Shown here piece by piece: positions 8,945 through 18,168 of a DNA stretch of 64,000 bases. How positions within the stretch are numbered: position 1 is the stretch's first letter; each line of letters begins with the position of its first letter. Position numbers and translations under genes: made by a program. The DNA comes from Haloterrigena alkaliphila (GTDB lineage Archaea > Halobacteriota > Halobacteria > Halobacteriales > Natrialbaceae). A model generated the notes under the pieces. It saw only the letters and a list, made by a program, of their open reading frames with translations, was not told where the DNA came from and searched no databases. Where the stretch lies: assembly GCF_017352155.2 (NCBI RefSeq), contig NZ_CP071462.1, positions 2,294,001 to 2,358,000 on the forward strand. The letters are read 5' to 3'.

Positions 8945-9060
8945 GTGGATGGTATTTCGCGAGGGACTCGGCCTGGACTGGGTCGCGTCGCGGGACCCGA
9001 GACTTGAGTGAGAACGTCGTGGCACCGTCGCGTACGGCGGGCGTCCCTCGCGAAATCCAC
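8945..9060. repeat. 116-bp element bounded by inverted repeats
   Basis: The left arm starts GTGGAT and contains ATTTCGCGAGGGAC (8954-8967). The right arm (9043-9056) is the exact 14-bp reverse complement and ends ATCCAC at 9060. A 3-nt insertion in the left arm separates the matching GTGGAT from the 14-mer. The element fills about a third of the 317-bp gap between pyk and the PhoD gene and has no coding content. It could be a MITE-like remnant or a large hairpin in the phosphatase leader. Confidence 0.55.
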
Positions 9061-9096
9061 AGAGCTACAACTTCGCGCTCACCCAGTGGGGACCGT

Positions 9097-10854
9097 ATGG
9101 CGGACGACATCGACCTCGGCGGACGGGACGAACCGGTACGGGGTGACGACGATCACGCCGAACTCTTCTCCGAACTCGACTCGCACGACCTGGCCGTCGC
9201 GACCGAACCGGACGCCGACGTCGAGGCCGATCAGTTCGAGTCCGATCCCGACGCGGATCCGGACGCGGTGTTTCCCCAGTCGGTGGCCAGCGGCGGGCCG
9301 ACCCCGAACGGCGTGATCCTCTGGACGCGACTCGCGCCCGCCGCCTTCGATCCGGAGGAGTTTCTCACTGTTCGCGTAGCCCGCGACCCCGACCTCGAGG
9401 ACGTCGTCTACGAGGGCGTGGTCACCGACGCCGAGCGAATTCGGGCCCACGACTACACGGTCAAAGTCGACCTCGACGGCCACCTCGAGTCCGACAGCGA
9501 GTACTATTACCGGTTCTACTACCGCGACACGGCCTCCCGGACCGGGCGCTGCCGAACGCTGCCCGCCCCCGACGCGTCCCCCGAGTCCGTGCGGTTCGCG
9601 GTGCTCGCCTGCCAGAACTATCTCAACGGCTACTACCCCGCGCTCCACTACGTCGCCGAGGAGGACGTCGACTTCATCGTCCACGTCGGCGACTTCATCT
9701 ACGAATCCAGCGAGGGCCACTTCAAGGGACTCGGCTCGTACGACTACCCCGGCCGCGAGAAGGACCTGCCGAGCGGCAACGGCCGCGTCTGGGGACTCGA
9801 GGACTACCGATATCTGTACCGCACGTATCGGAGGGACCGATTCCTCCGGGAAGCGCTGGAAGCGCACACGCTGATCGCCGGCTGGGACGACCACGAGATG
9901 GTCAACGACCTCTACTGGGACCGGCGGACGGACGCGCCCGCGGGCGACCATCCCCGCGGCGACGATCCCGAGTTCATGACCGACCTCGTCGCGGACGCGA
10001 TGCACGCGTGGTGGGAGTACATGCCCGCCCGCGTCCACTACGACCCGGGCGGCGAGGACCTTCAGGACCGATTTCAGCTCTGGCGCGAGTTCGAGTTCGG
10101 GGACGTCGTGACGCTCGCGATGACCGACGAACGGCTGTTCCGCGATCCCCCTCGCGAGGCGATTCCGACGCCCGACAACGTCGGCCCACACCGCGAACCG
10201 CCCGGACGGACGATGCTCGGCGACGACCAGCGCGAGTGGCTGATCGATACGATCACCGGCTCCGACGCGACGTGGACGGTGTGGGCCGACGAGGTCCTGA
10301 CGGTTCCCTTCCGGATCGGTTCCGGACCGCTCTCGCTCTATCCCGTCCAGGGCGGCTGGGACGGCTACACGAGAGAACGGATGCAGATTACCGAGGCGAT
10401 CGCGGCCGCAGACGTCGACAACTTCGTGACGCTGACCGGCGACATGCACTGCTACGTCGCCGCGTACTCGCAAGCGTCGTATCCCGGCCGGGTTACCGGC
10501 GGAGAGGGCGTCGCGCAGGGCGACCGGATCGGCGTCGAGTTCATGACGCCCGCCGTGACCTCGCTCAACGTCGCGGAAGCCCTGCATCTGACCCGCGGTT
10601 GGCGGCGGACGCTCACCGAACCGCTGTTGTCGCGACTCGTGCCGGCGATGAATCCGCACATCGAGTTCTTCGACAGCCACCACTGGGGGTATTCGGTGGT
10701 CGAATTCACGCGCGACGCGTGTACGTACGTCGGCTACGCGGTCGACAAGACGACGAACGGCCCCGACGCCGATCGGTCGGTCGTGGCCGCGTACCGCGTT
10801 ACGGAGGGTGAGGTCGAACTCGAGGACGTGACCGCCCGATATCGGGCGCGGTAG
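9097..10854 (+). CDS. phoD: PhoD-like alkaline phosphatase/phosphodiesterase
   Basis: Metal-dependent phosphoesterase of the PhoD family. A PhoD N-terminal beta domain (FPQSVASGGPTPNGVILWTRL, about residues 66-90) is followed by the phosphoesterase core: FAVLACQN, FIVHVGDFIYES and AGWDDHEMVND supply the metal ligands, with LTGDMHCYVAAYSQ as the late His motif. The ATG at 9097 is chosen because the protein then begins with a short acidic stretch; an extension to 9004 adds only basic sequence. Most PhoD proteins are exported by Tat, but no twin-arginine signal is seen before the core here, so this copy may be cytoplasmic. The gene is monocistronic between the pyk promoter and convergent metG. 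Confidence 0.92.
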   Translation: MADDIDLGGRDEPVRGDDDHAELFSELDSHDLAVATEPDADVEADQFESDPDADPDAVFPQSVASGGPTPNGVILWTRLAPAAFDPEEFLTVRVARDPDLEDVVYEGVVTDAERIRAHDYTVKVDLDGHLESDSEYYYRFYYRDTASRTGRCRTLPAPDASPESVRFAVLACQNYLNGYYPALHYVAEEDVDFIVHVGDFIYESSEGHFKGLGSYDYPGREKDLPSGNGRVWGLEDYRYLYRTYRRDRFLREALEAHTLIAGWDDHEMVNDLYWDRRTDAPAGDHPRGDDPEFMTDLVADAMHAWWEYMPARVHYDPGGEDLQDRFQLWREFEFGDVVTLAMTDERLFRDPPREAIPTPDNVGPHREPPGRTMLGDDQREWLIDTITGSDATWTVWADEVLTVPFRIGSGPLSLYPVQGGWDGYTRERMQITEAIAAADVDNFVTLTGDMHCYVAAYSQASYPGRVTGGEGVAQGDRIGVEFMTPAVTSLNVAEALHLTRGWRRTLTEPLLSRLVPAMNPHIEFFDSHHWGYSVVEFTRDACTYVGYAVDKTTNGPDADRSVVAAYRVTEGEVELEDVTARYRAR

Positions 10855-10917
10855 CGGGAGCAGGGGAGTCGCGAACGAGACAGGCCAAAACGAGTAACAA
10901 TCGAGCGGACCGCTCCG

Positions 10918-13032
10918 TTACCGAATCTTCTCGCCGACCTCGGCGTCGCCGTGGGTCGTCAGCAGGTCGGCCTCCTCGCCCGCGGCGAGGATCATGCCGT
11001 TGGACTCGACGCCGAACAGCTCCGCTTTCTCCATGTTCGCCAGCATGACGCACTTCTCGCCGGGGAGTTCCTCGAGGTCGTGGAGCTGCTTGATTCCCGC
11101 GACGATCTGCCGGGTCTCGAAGCCGATGTCGACCTCGAGTCGCGCGAGGTCGTCGGCGCCCTCGATGCCTTCTGCCGACTCGATGCGGCCGACGCGGATG
11201 TCGAGTTCCTGGAAGTCCTCGAACCCGATTCGCTCCTCGGCTAACGGCTCGAGGTCGTCGGTGTCAGCCATACCGCCGGATTCGTCCGCGGCGGTGTCGT
11301 CGCTTTCGGTTTCCGCGTCTGCGGCGGACTCGTCTTCTTCGTCGCCCGCGGCCGCTGCAACGCGTTCCTCGAGTTTCTCGTTCAGTTCTTCGACGCGGTC
11401 GTCCTCGATCTTCCCGAAGAGTTCGCCGGGTTCGTCGAAGTTCTGCGGCGGGGCCTCGAGGGCGTCCTCGAGGTGGGCGTCGGCAACCGCACCGTCCTCG
11501 CCCAGCTGTTCCCACAGCCGCTGGGCCTTGTCGGGGGCGATCGGCTCGAGGAGGACGCCGACGGCCTTGGCGATCTGGACGCAGTCGCGGATCACCTGCG
11601 TCGCCTCCTCGCTCTCGGCGTCGAGCTTCCAGGGCTCGTTGCGCTGGATGTACTCGTTGCCGAACTGGGCCAGTTGCGTGGCGGCCTGCCCGATCCCGCG
11701 CAGGTCGTAGTCGTTGACGCTCTCGCGGGTGTCGCCGATGGCGCCCTCGATGCGCTCCCGCACTTCTTCGGAGACGTCCGCATCGGGCGTCCCCTCGTAG
11801 TTCCGGTAGGCGAACAGCAGCGAGCGGTACCAGAAGTTGCCGACCGTCCCGACGAGTTCGCCGTTGACCTTCTCCTGGAAGGCGTCCCAGGAGAAGTCGA
11901 CGTCCTGCTGGAGGCCGCCGGTGGTCGTCAGGTAGTACCGCAGCAGGTCGGGGTGGAACCCCTCCTCGAGGTACTCCTTCGCCCAGATCGCGCGGTTACG
12001 ACTCGTGGAGAGGCCCTTGCCGTTGATGGTGATGAAGCCGGTCGCGGCGATTCCGCGGGGCTTGTTGTAGCCGGCGCCCTCGAGCATCGCGGGCCAGAAG
12101 ATGGTGTGGTGCTGGATGATGTCCCGGCCGATGACGTGCATGATCTCGCCGTCGCCCTTCCAGACTTGTTCCCAGTCGAACTCGTCCGTGCCGACGCGCT
12201 CGGAGTACTGCTTGGTCGAGGCGATGTACTCGATCGGCGCGTCGACCCAGACGTAGAGGACGAGATCGCTTTCATCCTCTCCGTCAGCAGTCGGGTACTC
12301 GATCCCCCAGTCCATGTCCCGCGTGATACACCAGTCCTGCAGGCCGTCTTCAATCCACTGCCGCGGCTGGTTGCGCGCGTTCGAGGTCCCCTCGAGGCCG
12401 TCGAGGAACTCGGTGAGGAAGTCGGCGAACTCCGAGACCTCGAAGAACTTGTGGGTGCGCTCGCGGTACTCCGCCGGGTTGCCCGTGATCGTACTGGTCG
12501 GGTCCTCGACCTCGCCGGGCTCCAAGTGGCGCTGACAGCCCTCGTCGCACTCGTCGCCGCGGGCCTTCTCGCCGCAGTAGGGACAGGTCCCCTCGACGTA
12601 GCGGTCGGGCAGATATTGGTCGGCCTCGGGATCGTAGGCGACCTGAATCTCCTTCTCGTAGATGTAGCCCTCGTCGTCCAACGTCCGGACGATCTCCTGG
12701 GTCAGTTCGGTGTTGGTCTCGTCGTGGGTGTGGCCGTAGTTGTCGAACTCGACGTTGAACTGGGGGAACGTCTCCTCGTACTGTTCGTGCCAGTCCAGCG
12801 CGAAGTCCTCGGGGTCGACCCCCTCCTGTTCGGCGTTGACGGCCACCGGCGTGCCGTGCATGTCCGACCCGCAGACGTAGGCGGTTTCCTGGCCGAGCGT
12901 CTCGAGGGCGCGCGAGAACGCGTCCGCGCCGATGTACCCGCGCAGGTGACCGATGTGGAGGTCACCGTTCGCGTAGGGCAACCCGCAGGTCACGACTGCA
13001 GGCTGCGCCGTCGGGAACTCGTCGTTGCTCAT
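10918..13032 (-). CDS. metG: Methionyl-tRNA synthetase
   Basis: Charges tRNA-Met, including the initiator encoded at 60049. The start is the ATG at 13032 (MSNDEFPTAQ); a GTG two codons earlier is the alternative. The HIGH motif is in GDLHIGHLRGY, the KMSKS equivalent is KGLSTSRNRA, and the zinc knuckle is CPYCGEKARGDECDEGC. The anticodon-binding helical domain is followed by an acidic Asp/Glu/Ala linker. A C-terminal EMAP-II/Trbp111-type tRNA-binding domain (LDIRVGRIESAEG onward, about the last 115 residues) completes the class Ia archaeal arrangement. Confidence 0.97.
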   Translation of the reverse strand: MSNDEFPTAQPAVVTCGLPYANGDLHIGHLRGYIGADAFSRALETLGQETAYVCGSDMHGTPVAVNAEQEGVDPEDFALDWHEQYEETFPQFNVEFDNYGHTHDETNTELTQEIVRTLDDEGYIYEKEIQVAYDPEADQYLPDRYVEGTCPYCGEKARGDECDEGCQRHLEPGEVEDPTSTITGNPAEYRERTHKFFEVSEFADFLTEFLDGLEGTSNARNQPRQWIEDGLQDWCITRDMDWGIEYPTADGEDESDLVLYVWVDAPIEYIASTKQYSERVGTDEFDWEQVWKGDGEIMHVIGRDIIQHHTIFWPAMLEGAGYNKPRGIAATGFITINGKGLSTSRNRAIWAKEYLEEGFHPDLLRYYLTTTGGLQQDVDFSWDAFQEKVNGELVGTVGNFWYRSLLFAYRNYEGTPDADVSEEVRERIEGAIGDTRESVNDYDLRGIGQAATQLAQFGNEYIQRNEPWKLDAESEEATQVIRDCVQIAKAVGVLLEPIAPDKAQRLWEQLGEDGAVADAHLEDALEAPPQNFDEPGELFGKIEDDRVEELNEKLEERVAAAAGDEEDESAADAETESDDTAADESGGMADTDDLEPLAEERIGFEDFQELDIRVGRIESAEGIEGADDLARLEVDIGFETRQIVAGIKQLHDLEELPGEKCVMLANMEKAELFGVESNGMILAAGEEADLLTTHGDAEVGEKIR

Positions 13033-13092
13033 ACGCACTACGAGTCGGTGCCGGGCGTAAAACCCGCCGGTTTTCGATCGACGGTGGCGTCC

Positions 13093-13461
13093 TCACCTCG
13101 AGTCGCCACAGCCGTCGACCGACTCGTCGCTCGTCGATCCCCGGTCGCGGTTCCAGATCGTCGGTAACCGTCCCGCTCGAGCCCCGAACAGCAGTCCGAG
13201 GCCAACCACTAGCAGCGCCAGAAACGCGACGACCCCCGGCGTCCCGGGAACGATGACGACCGCGACGGCCGCGCCGACCCAGGCCAGCCAGGCCAGCGCC
13301 TCCCACGGCCGCCCGCCGTGGAGCCGCCAGGTCGACAGCGAGAGCGCGAAGCCGCCGATCACGGTCGCGACGACCACGCCCTCGAGGACCGTCGACGCCG
13401 CGACCAGCGCGAGGAAGCCGACGATCGAGACGGCGTCGATCCGATCCAGTGCCAGCGCCAT
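13093..13461 (-). CDS. Small four-helix membrane protein, function unknown
   Basis: The 122-residue protein has about four hydrophobic segments: VSIVGFLALVAASTVLEGVV, an adjoining VVATVIGGFALSLS segment, EALAWLAWVGAAVAVVIV and VVAFLALLVVGLGLLFGA. It ends in a short polar tail (RDRGSTSDESVDGCGDSR). It lies between metG and a small zinc-ribbon gene on the same strand. No enzymatic motif is seen. High GC and a haloarchaeal composition support a real gene, but I do not recognise the family. Confidence 0.7.
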   Translation of the reverse strand: MALALDRIDAVSIVGFLALVAASTVLEGVVVATVIGGFALSLSTWRLHGGRPWEALAWLAWVGAAVAVVIVPGTPGVVAFLALLVVGLGLLFGARAGRLPTIWNRDRGSTSDESVDGCGDSR

Positions 13462-13670
13462 ACTCGAATCTTCGGGTGAGAGGGCAAACGGCTACCGATC
13501 GCTTGTCGCTCTTGCCAGTGTACGCAGCGCGCTCGAATCTATCAGTAGTTAGTAACGCTGTCAGCACTGTGAAACTGAAGACGATCGATTCAGTAATCAC
13601 GCGTGCGAACTGAACGGGCCCTCCCATGGTAGCAGAGAAGTATGCGATATCGGTTCGACAGCGTCTCGAC

Positions 13671-13844
13671 TTAGGAGTCAAGCTCCACGTGTAGTATTTC
13701 TAAACTGCTCTCGCCACACGGACACTGGTTTAGCAATCCGATGCCGATAAGAAATACCGATCCGTCGCTCCTGGTTTCGACGGTGTGGATTTCACCACAA
13801 CTACTGCACCGTGCAACGGTCTTCTCAGCCGTAGTGTAGGACAT
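13671..13844 (-). CDS. Zinc-ribbon microprotein
   Basis: Starting from ATG 13844 (MSYTTAEKT) this is a 57-residue protein with a treble-clef-like metal site: CSSCG and CPCG separated by about 28 residues. A GTG-type extension to 13868 is possible. The locus is AT-richer than its surroundings, and the upstream spacer (13845-14131) is the most AT-rich stretch in this part of the window. It resembles the zinc-ribbon protein at 17653-17895 in spacing and motif layout (CxxC then CxCG). Function unknown; nucleic-acid or protein binding is a guess. Confidence 0.7.
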   Translation of the reverse strand: MSYTTAEKTVARCSSCGEIHTVETRSDGSVFLIGIGLLNQCPCGESSLEILHVELDS

Positions 13845-13879
13845 ACTACACACAACAGCACGGCCCAAGATGAAGGCGT

Positions 13880-13897
13880 TTCCAAAAAATATTGGAA
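13880..13897. promoter_or_regulatory. Inverted repeat upstream of the zinc-ribbon gene
   Basis: TTCCAA and TTGGAA flank a 6-nt A/T-only centre, 36 bp upstream of the ATG at 13844. The size and symmetry fit a dimeric repressor operator overlapping an AT-rich promoter. No regulator can be named. Confidence 0.35.
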
Positions 13898-14131
13898 TAA
13901 ACTAAGATAAATCAGAGAATATAACTATAATGAATGTACATCCATCCATTTGTAACGATGAGGGTCGAAAAGTAATGAATCCCCAGGCCGCTCCCCACGT
14001 TCACTGTACAGCCTGTACGTAACGCGAGTTCCGTGAGAAGCTCCGAATAACGAACCCAGGCTCCTATCGAGTGTTAGAACCCCGCAACAGCGACTCGAGC
14101 GAGAGAAACGATCCGTGGACCCGATTCCCGA

Positions 14132-15217
14132 TTAATCGTCGCTCGCGACGGGCACGCTCGCACGCACCTCGAGCCGATCGAGATCCCCGATAAAGGAAGC
14201 CAACATCTCCCGCGTCACGTGAGGCATACAGACGATCCGCAACTCCCCCGTGGCGGTCCGCGAGATGCGCCAGCCCTTCGCGCGCAACGCGTCGAAGGTC
14301 GAGCGGGGGACGTCGGCCGCGACCAGCGGCAGCGTCGGATCGACGACCTCGTACCCCCGCTTCTCGAGGGCGTCCGCGAGCCACTCGGCGTTGTTCTGCG
14401 AGCGGACGTACTGGCGCCTGTAGCCCTCGGGCCACAGCTCCTCCATCGCGGCGACGGCGCTCGCGACGCCCGCGCCGGAGCGGGTTCCGGTCAGCGTCGC
14501 CTGCGAGGTCGACTCGAGGTAGGGCGTGTCGACGGCGAGTTCGTCGAGCAACTCCCCGGAGCGGGCCAGCAGCCCGCCCGCGGGGACGGCGGCCTGCCCC
14601 ATCTTGTGGGGGTCGATCGCCATCGTGTCGACCGGCGCGTGCTCGAAGTTCCACTCGTAGTCCGTGAAGGGGAGGACGAACCCGCCCCACGCGGCGTCGA
14701 CATGGAGCATGGCGTCGACCGATCGGGCGATCTCGCCGAGTTCCGGAATCGGGTCGACGCGGCCGTACTCGGTGGTTCCCGCGACCCCGCCCACCAGCGC
14801 GGTCGACCCATCGACAGAGGCGCGAACCGCCTCGAGGTCGGCCCGGTGGCGGTCGTCCGTCGGGACGATTCGCAACTCGACGCCGAGGATGTCGGCGGCC
14901 TTCTGGAAACTGAAGTGGGCCGACTCGGGCATGACCACGTTCGGCGTCCGCGTCTCCGCACGGTTGCGAGCGATCCGGACGGCCTGAATGTTCGCTTCCG
15001 TCCCCCCGCTGGCGATGTAGCCGGCCGGGTCCTCGAGGCCCGCGATCGTCCCCAACATCGCGATCGCGTCCTCCTCGAGGGCCGACACCGACGGATACGT
15101 CCCCGGGTCCCCGGGATTCGTCGCGAGGAACCGCTCGGCCGCGTCGCGCGCTACCGGGTGTGGCTCCGTACACATCGACGAGAGCACCCGGTCGAACGCT
15201 TGCGGCTCGATTTGCAT
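14132..15217 (-). CDS. mfnA: L-aspartate/L-tyrosine decarboxylase (MfnA)
   Basis: PLP-dependent group II decarboxylase. In haloarchaea this family is expected to make beta-alanine from aspartate for coenzyme A, since methanofuran is not made. The start is ATG 15217 ([20 protein letters not shown]), which matches the family N-terminus; upstream codons are non-homologous. Signatures: [18 protein letters not shown] (cofactor phosphate binding), HVDAAWGGF with the aspartate that pairs with the pyridine ring, and [14 protein letters not shown] with PLP-lysine Lys205. The length of 361 residues is normal. It is followed only by the AT-rich spacer towards the zinc-ribbon gene, so it appears monocistronic. 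Confidence 0.94.
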   Translation of the reverse strand: MQIEPQAFDRVLSSMCTEPHPVARDAAERFLATNPGDPGTYPSVSALEEDAIAMLGTIAGLEDPAGYIASGGTEANIQAVRIARNRAETRTPNVVMPESAHFSFQKAADILGVELRIVPTDDRHRADLEAVRASVDGSTALVGGVAGTTEYGRVDPIPELGEIARSVDAMLHVDAAWGGFVLPFTDYEWNFEHAPVDTMAIDPHKMGQAAVPAGGLLARSGELLDELAVDTPYLESTSQATLTGTRSGAGVASAVAAMEELWPEGYRRQYVRSQNNAEWLADALEKRGYEVVDPTLPLVAADVPRSTFDALRAKGWRISRTATGELRIVCMPHVTREMLASFIGDLDRLEVRASVPVASDD

Positions 15218-15551
15218 ATCACGCACAAGTACGTTCACCGGTTTAGACGTTGCGCTTGGTGGCGATAACTGCATTCGTCACGCTTCTAGCGATTATTCAA
15301 CCAATTCGCCACAAGTATCGAGAATAGATCGCACGATCAATAGTTTAAATCCCTGGAAGTTGATTATTTGCCGGGAAACCATCACCTCGGAGCAGTCACG
15401 GACGTAAAAATAGCGGTGGTTCGAGGGGTACGAGCGCGTTTCCGCCCGAACCCTGCCGCAACCTGTCCGCTCCCAAGCGAGTCAGTCGGCGGTCGGACGA
15501 ACCAGGGCTCGGCCGCGGAATATATAACCCATTAGTCGAAACCACCCGATA
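15218..15551. other. Intergenic region between divergent mfnA and glycosyltransferase genes
   Basis: A 334-bp, relatively AT-rich spacer that must hold the promoters of both divergent genes. On the plus strand a TATATAAC box at 15521-15528 lies 24-31 bp before the ATG at 15552, so the glycosyltransferase mRNA is probably leaderless or nearly so. No small gene, tRNA or repeat is visible. Confidence 0.6.
15521..15528 (+). promoter_or_regulatory. TATA box of the glycosyltransferase gene
   Basis: TATATAAC centred about 27 bp before the ATG at 15552 matches the archaeal TATA position for a leaderless transcript. Confidence 0.55.
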
Positions 15552-16844
15552 ATGATCGGGATCGCGTCTCGAGTCGCCGAGTACGGCGGGACCGTCGCTG
15601 GCGTTCTCGCACTGCTCGTCTTCGGGTTTCTCGACGCGAGCGAGGTTCAGTCGTTTACGTTCGACCTGCTGGCCATCACCGTCCGCTTCGCCTTCGTCGA
15701 GGCGATGTCGGCCGCGGCCGTCTTCACGGGATTCCTGGCGCTGACTGGCCTGTTGCTGGTCCGCGAGGTCTGGACCTCCCGCGACTCCCGCGAGTCCGTC
15801 ACCGACGGGCCGAAGCTGACGGCGATCGTGCCCGTCTACCGCGACCACGATGTGATGGACGTCAGCGTCGAGAGCCTCTGTGAGAGCGCTTACGAGAACC
15901 TCGAGGTCGCCGTCGTCGCCGAGCTGAACGACGAGGCGACCCTCGAGCGAGCGCGGGAACTCGCGGCCGAACACGACCGCGTGACGTGTTTGATAAACGG
16001 CGAGCCCGGATCGAAGGCGGGCGCGATCAACGACGCCGTTCGCGAGAGCGAGAGTGACCACTTCGCCGTCTTCGACGCCGACGAGTGGATCGCCCCCGAG
16101 TTCCTGCCGACGGCGATGGGCGAACTGCGCGACGGCGCGGACGTCTTTCAGGGCCGGCGCGTCCCGCGACCCACCGGCGTCGTGGAGACCGTCGCCTACT
16201 GCGAGCGGATCGTCTTCCACGCCAGCTACAAGCTGGTCGAACTGGCCGGCTTCACGAACTGCCGCAGCTCCTCGACGGCGTTCACCCGCGAGGCCCTCGA
16301 GCGCGTCGACGGCTACGACGACGTGCTCACCGAGGACCTGGACTTCGCCCACGCCTGCTATCGGGAGGGCCTCGAGGTCAGGCAGGCCCGCCAGTGTACC
16401 AACACGATGGAGGCCCCACACGCGTGGGGCGACCTCTGGGGCCAGCGCAAGCGCTGGCGCGTCGGACAGGTCGAGGTGCTCCACGCCACCCTCGTCGACC
16501 TCCTGCGGGGCCGCGTCGGCTACCGGGGGGCGATCTCGATCGGCCGAATGTGCTCGAGCCTGGGCGGGTGCCTGCTGACCCTCGCGCTGGTCTCGAAGCT
16601 CCTCTTCCTGTTCGTCCTCGACGTCGAGTCGGCCATCCTGATCCCGTCGCTCGCGCTGGTGGCCACGGTCGGCCTCGTCGCCGCCCGCGACTACCGCGAC
16701 GGCCGCATCGACGGCCTCTCGTGGAGCGTCGCCCTCGCGCCGCTTTGCTTCCCCGCGTTCGGGGTGTTGACGCTCCGGTCGTTCCTCGAGTACGGGCTCA
16801 GCTGGGACGGGAGCTGGTATCACGTCGAGAAGACCGGCTCGTAG
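15552..16844 (+). CDS. Membrane-bound family 2 glycosyltransferase
   Basis: The 430-residue protein has two N-terminal membrane helices (about 13-28 and 48-71) and a GT-A catalytic domain (KLTAIVPVYRDHDVMDVSVE onward). The GT2 signatures are all present: GSKAGAIND, the DxD in FDADEW (Asp175/Asp177), TEDLDF as catalytic-base region near 260, and QRKRWR near 302. A cluster of C-terminal helices (about 330-420) follows. This is the processive cellulose/hyaluronan-synthase-like topology. The product could be an exopolysaccharide or a glycolipid; the sequence does not decide. It has its own promoter and no visible operon partner. Confidence 0.92.
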   Translation: MIGIASRVAEYGGTVAGVLALLVFGFLDASEVQSFTFDLLAITVRFAFVEAMSAAAVFTGFLALTGLLLVREVWTSRDSRESVTDGPKLTAIVPVYRDHDVMDVSVESLCESAYENLEVAVVAELNDEATLERARELAAEHDRVTCLINGEPGSKAGAINDAVRESESDHFAVFDADEWIAPEFLPTAMGELRDGADVFQGRRVPRPTGVVETVAYCERIVFHASYKLVELAGFTNCRSSSTAFTREALERVDGYDDVLTEDLDFAHACYREGLEVRQARQCTNTMEAPHAWGDLWGQRKRWRVGQVEVLHATLVDLLRGRVGYRGAISIGRMCSSLGGCLLTLALVSKLLFLFVLDVESAILIPSLALVATVGLVAARDYRDGRIDGLSWSVALAPLCFPAFGVLTLRSFLEYGLSWDGSWYHVEKTGS

Positions 16845-16956
16845 CCGGTCGGGCGAGCGCCGGTCGGGTCGATCGAGCACAGATCGACTCGAGGCAGGGG
16901 AGGACCGACCGCAGTGAGTCCCCCGCGTTTATTCGGGCCTGCCGCGTACGGATGGT

Positions 16957-17619
16957 ATGAGTATTATCGCGGAGTTCTCGGTCAAATCCGACGATCTGGC
17001 ACTGAATCACGCGCTCACGGCGGCGCCGCAGATGGTCGTCGAGATCGAACAGGTCGTGGCGACGATGGAGGATCGGGTGATGCCGTACTTCTGGGTCAGC
17101 GGCGGCGATCACGCGGAGTTCGAAGTTGCGTTTCAGGAGGACGAATCGGTGACGGATATCGCCCCGATCGACGAAACCGACGGTGCCAGACTGTACCGGG
17201 CCGAGTGGACGGAGAACGTCGAAACGATCGTCTACGCCTACGTCGAACTCGGGGCGTCCATCCTGCAAGCGGTGGGGCGGGCCGACAACTGGGAGTTGCG
17301 CATGCGATTCGACGATCGGGACAGCCTCTCGCAGTTCCAGACCTACTGCGAGGACAACGGGATCGTCTTCGAACTCAACCGCATTCAGGAGCAGGAACAG
17401 CCGATGACCAGCGCCCAGTACGATCTCACGACGAAGCAACGCGAGACGCTGGTCACCGCGCTCGAGGCGGGCTACTACGAAATCCCACAGGGGATCACGA
17501 TGAGCGAACTGGCGGACCGACTGGAGATTTCCCAGCAGGCGCTCTCGAAACGGTTTCACGCCGCACACAGGAATCTCATCACGAGTACCCTGACGTTCAC
17601 CCACCCGGACGACGAGTAG
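16957..17619 (+). CDS. Bacterioopsin-activator-like (Bat) HTH transcriptional regulator
   Basis: Residues about 1-155 form the Bat/DmsR-type sensor domain (MSIIAEFSVKSDDLALNHAL, FEVAFQEDESVTDI and RLYRAEWTENVETIVYAYVE). The C-terminal HTH_10 domain occupies about 158-215 (LTTKQRETLVTALEAGYYEI, then MSELADRLEISQQALSKRFH). These regulators are numerous in haloarchaea and usually control neighbouring or stress genes. Here the nearest genes are the glycosyltransferase upstream and a zinc-ribbon gene downstream. No ligand can be inferred. Confidence 0.92.
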   Translation: MSIIAEFSVKSDDLALNHALTAAPQMVVEIEQVVATMEDRVMPYFWVSGGDHAEFEVAFQEDESVTDIAPIDETDGARLYRAEWTENVETIVYAYVELGASILQAVGRADNWELRMRFDDRDSLSQFQTYCEDNGIVFELNRIQEQEQPMTSAQYDLTTKQRETLVTALEAGYYEIPQGITMSELADRLEISQQALSKRFHAAHRNLITSTLTFTHPDDE

Positions 17620-17652
17620 GCCGTCCCCGGATTCCCGTCACCGACGATCGAA

Positions 17653-17895
17653 GTGGTCCATACAACCCCTCGACTCTTCCACAGGGTTGGCGTTTATTCC
17701 TTCGTGGCAGGTAACCGCCAGACGCACGATGCCGACGCGCGCCCGACCGACGGACGGACGAAAGTAGCCGCGCGATGTCGGAATTGCGGCTCGGTCTACT
17801 CCGCGTGGGTCTTCGCCGACGACACCGTGCAACCGATCGGTCGAAAGGACGGCTGTCAGTGCGGCACTGCGGAGTTCGAAGCCCTCTCGAACTGA
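17653..17895 (+). CDS. Zinc-ribbon microprotein
   Basis: An 80-residue frame opening with GTG at 17653; GTG 17704 is an alternative that would give 63 residues. The core ARCRNCGSVYSAWVF with DGCQCG makes a CxxC...CxCG zinc site like that of the protein at 13671-13844. The start is uncertain because the first 30 residues are of low similarity to the core. It lies 33 bp after the Bat-like regulator and might be transcribed with it. Function unknown. Confidence 0.6.
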   Translation: MVHTTPRLFHRVGVYSFVAGNRQTHDADARPTDGRTKVAARCRNCGSVYSAWVFADDTVQPIGRKDGCQCGTAEFEALSN

Positions 17896-18013
17896 TCGCG
17901 ACGGAACTCGACCGGAGCGTGGTCGTCCGAACCGAGCCCTTAGAATTGACTGGACTCGAGCCGAGCGAGCCGATTACCGAGCGAAAATAGCCGTAATGGC
18001 CGCGAGCTAGCGG

Positions 18014-18085
18014 TCAGCGAACCGAATCGCGCAGCAGTTTCTGTTCGACATGCTTGCCCTCGTGCTGTATATCGCGGACAATGTC
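18014..18085 (-). pseudogene. Detached, diverged copy of the last 23 codons of ppsA
   Basis: Read on the minus strand, these 72 nt encode DIVRDIQHEGK-HVEQKLLRDSVR and a stop. The intact ppsA end at 18911-18982 encodes DAVRDVQHEVK-RVEQKLLLDSVR and a stop. By hand count about 60 of 72 bases agree, and the frame and stop are kept. No further ppsA sequence is recognisable to the right before the wHTH gene. The copy and the real ppsA end flank a 0.9-kb block holding the wHTH/PemK-like pair, as a direct repeat would after integration or recombination at a gene end. Confidence 0.8.
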
Positions 18086-18168
18086 AGTTCGATCTAGGAC
18101 GATGTAGATACAGGACGTACAGGGCTACGGTGGTAACGCTTACTACACTCTGACGACGAATATGAGGT

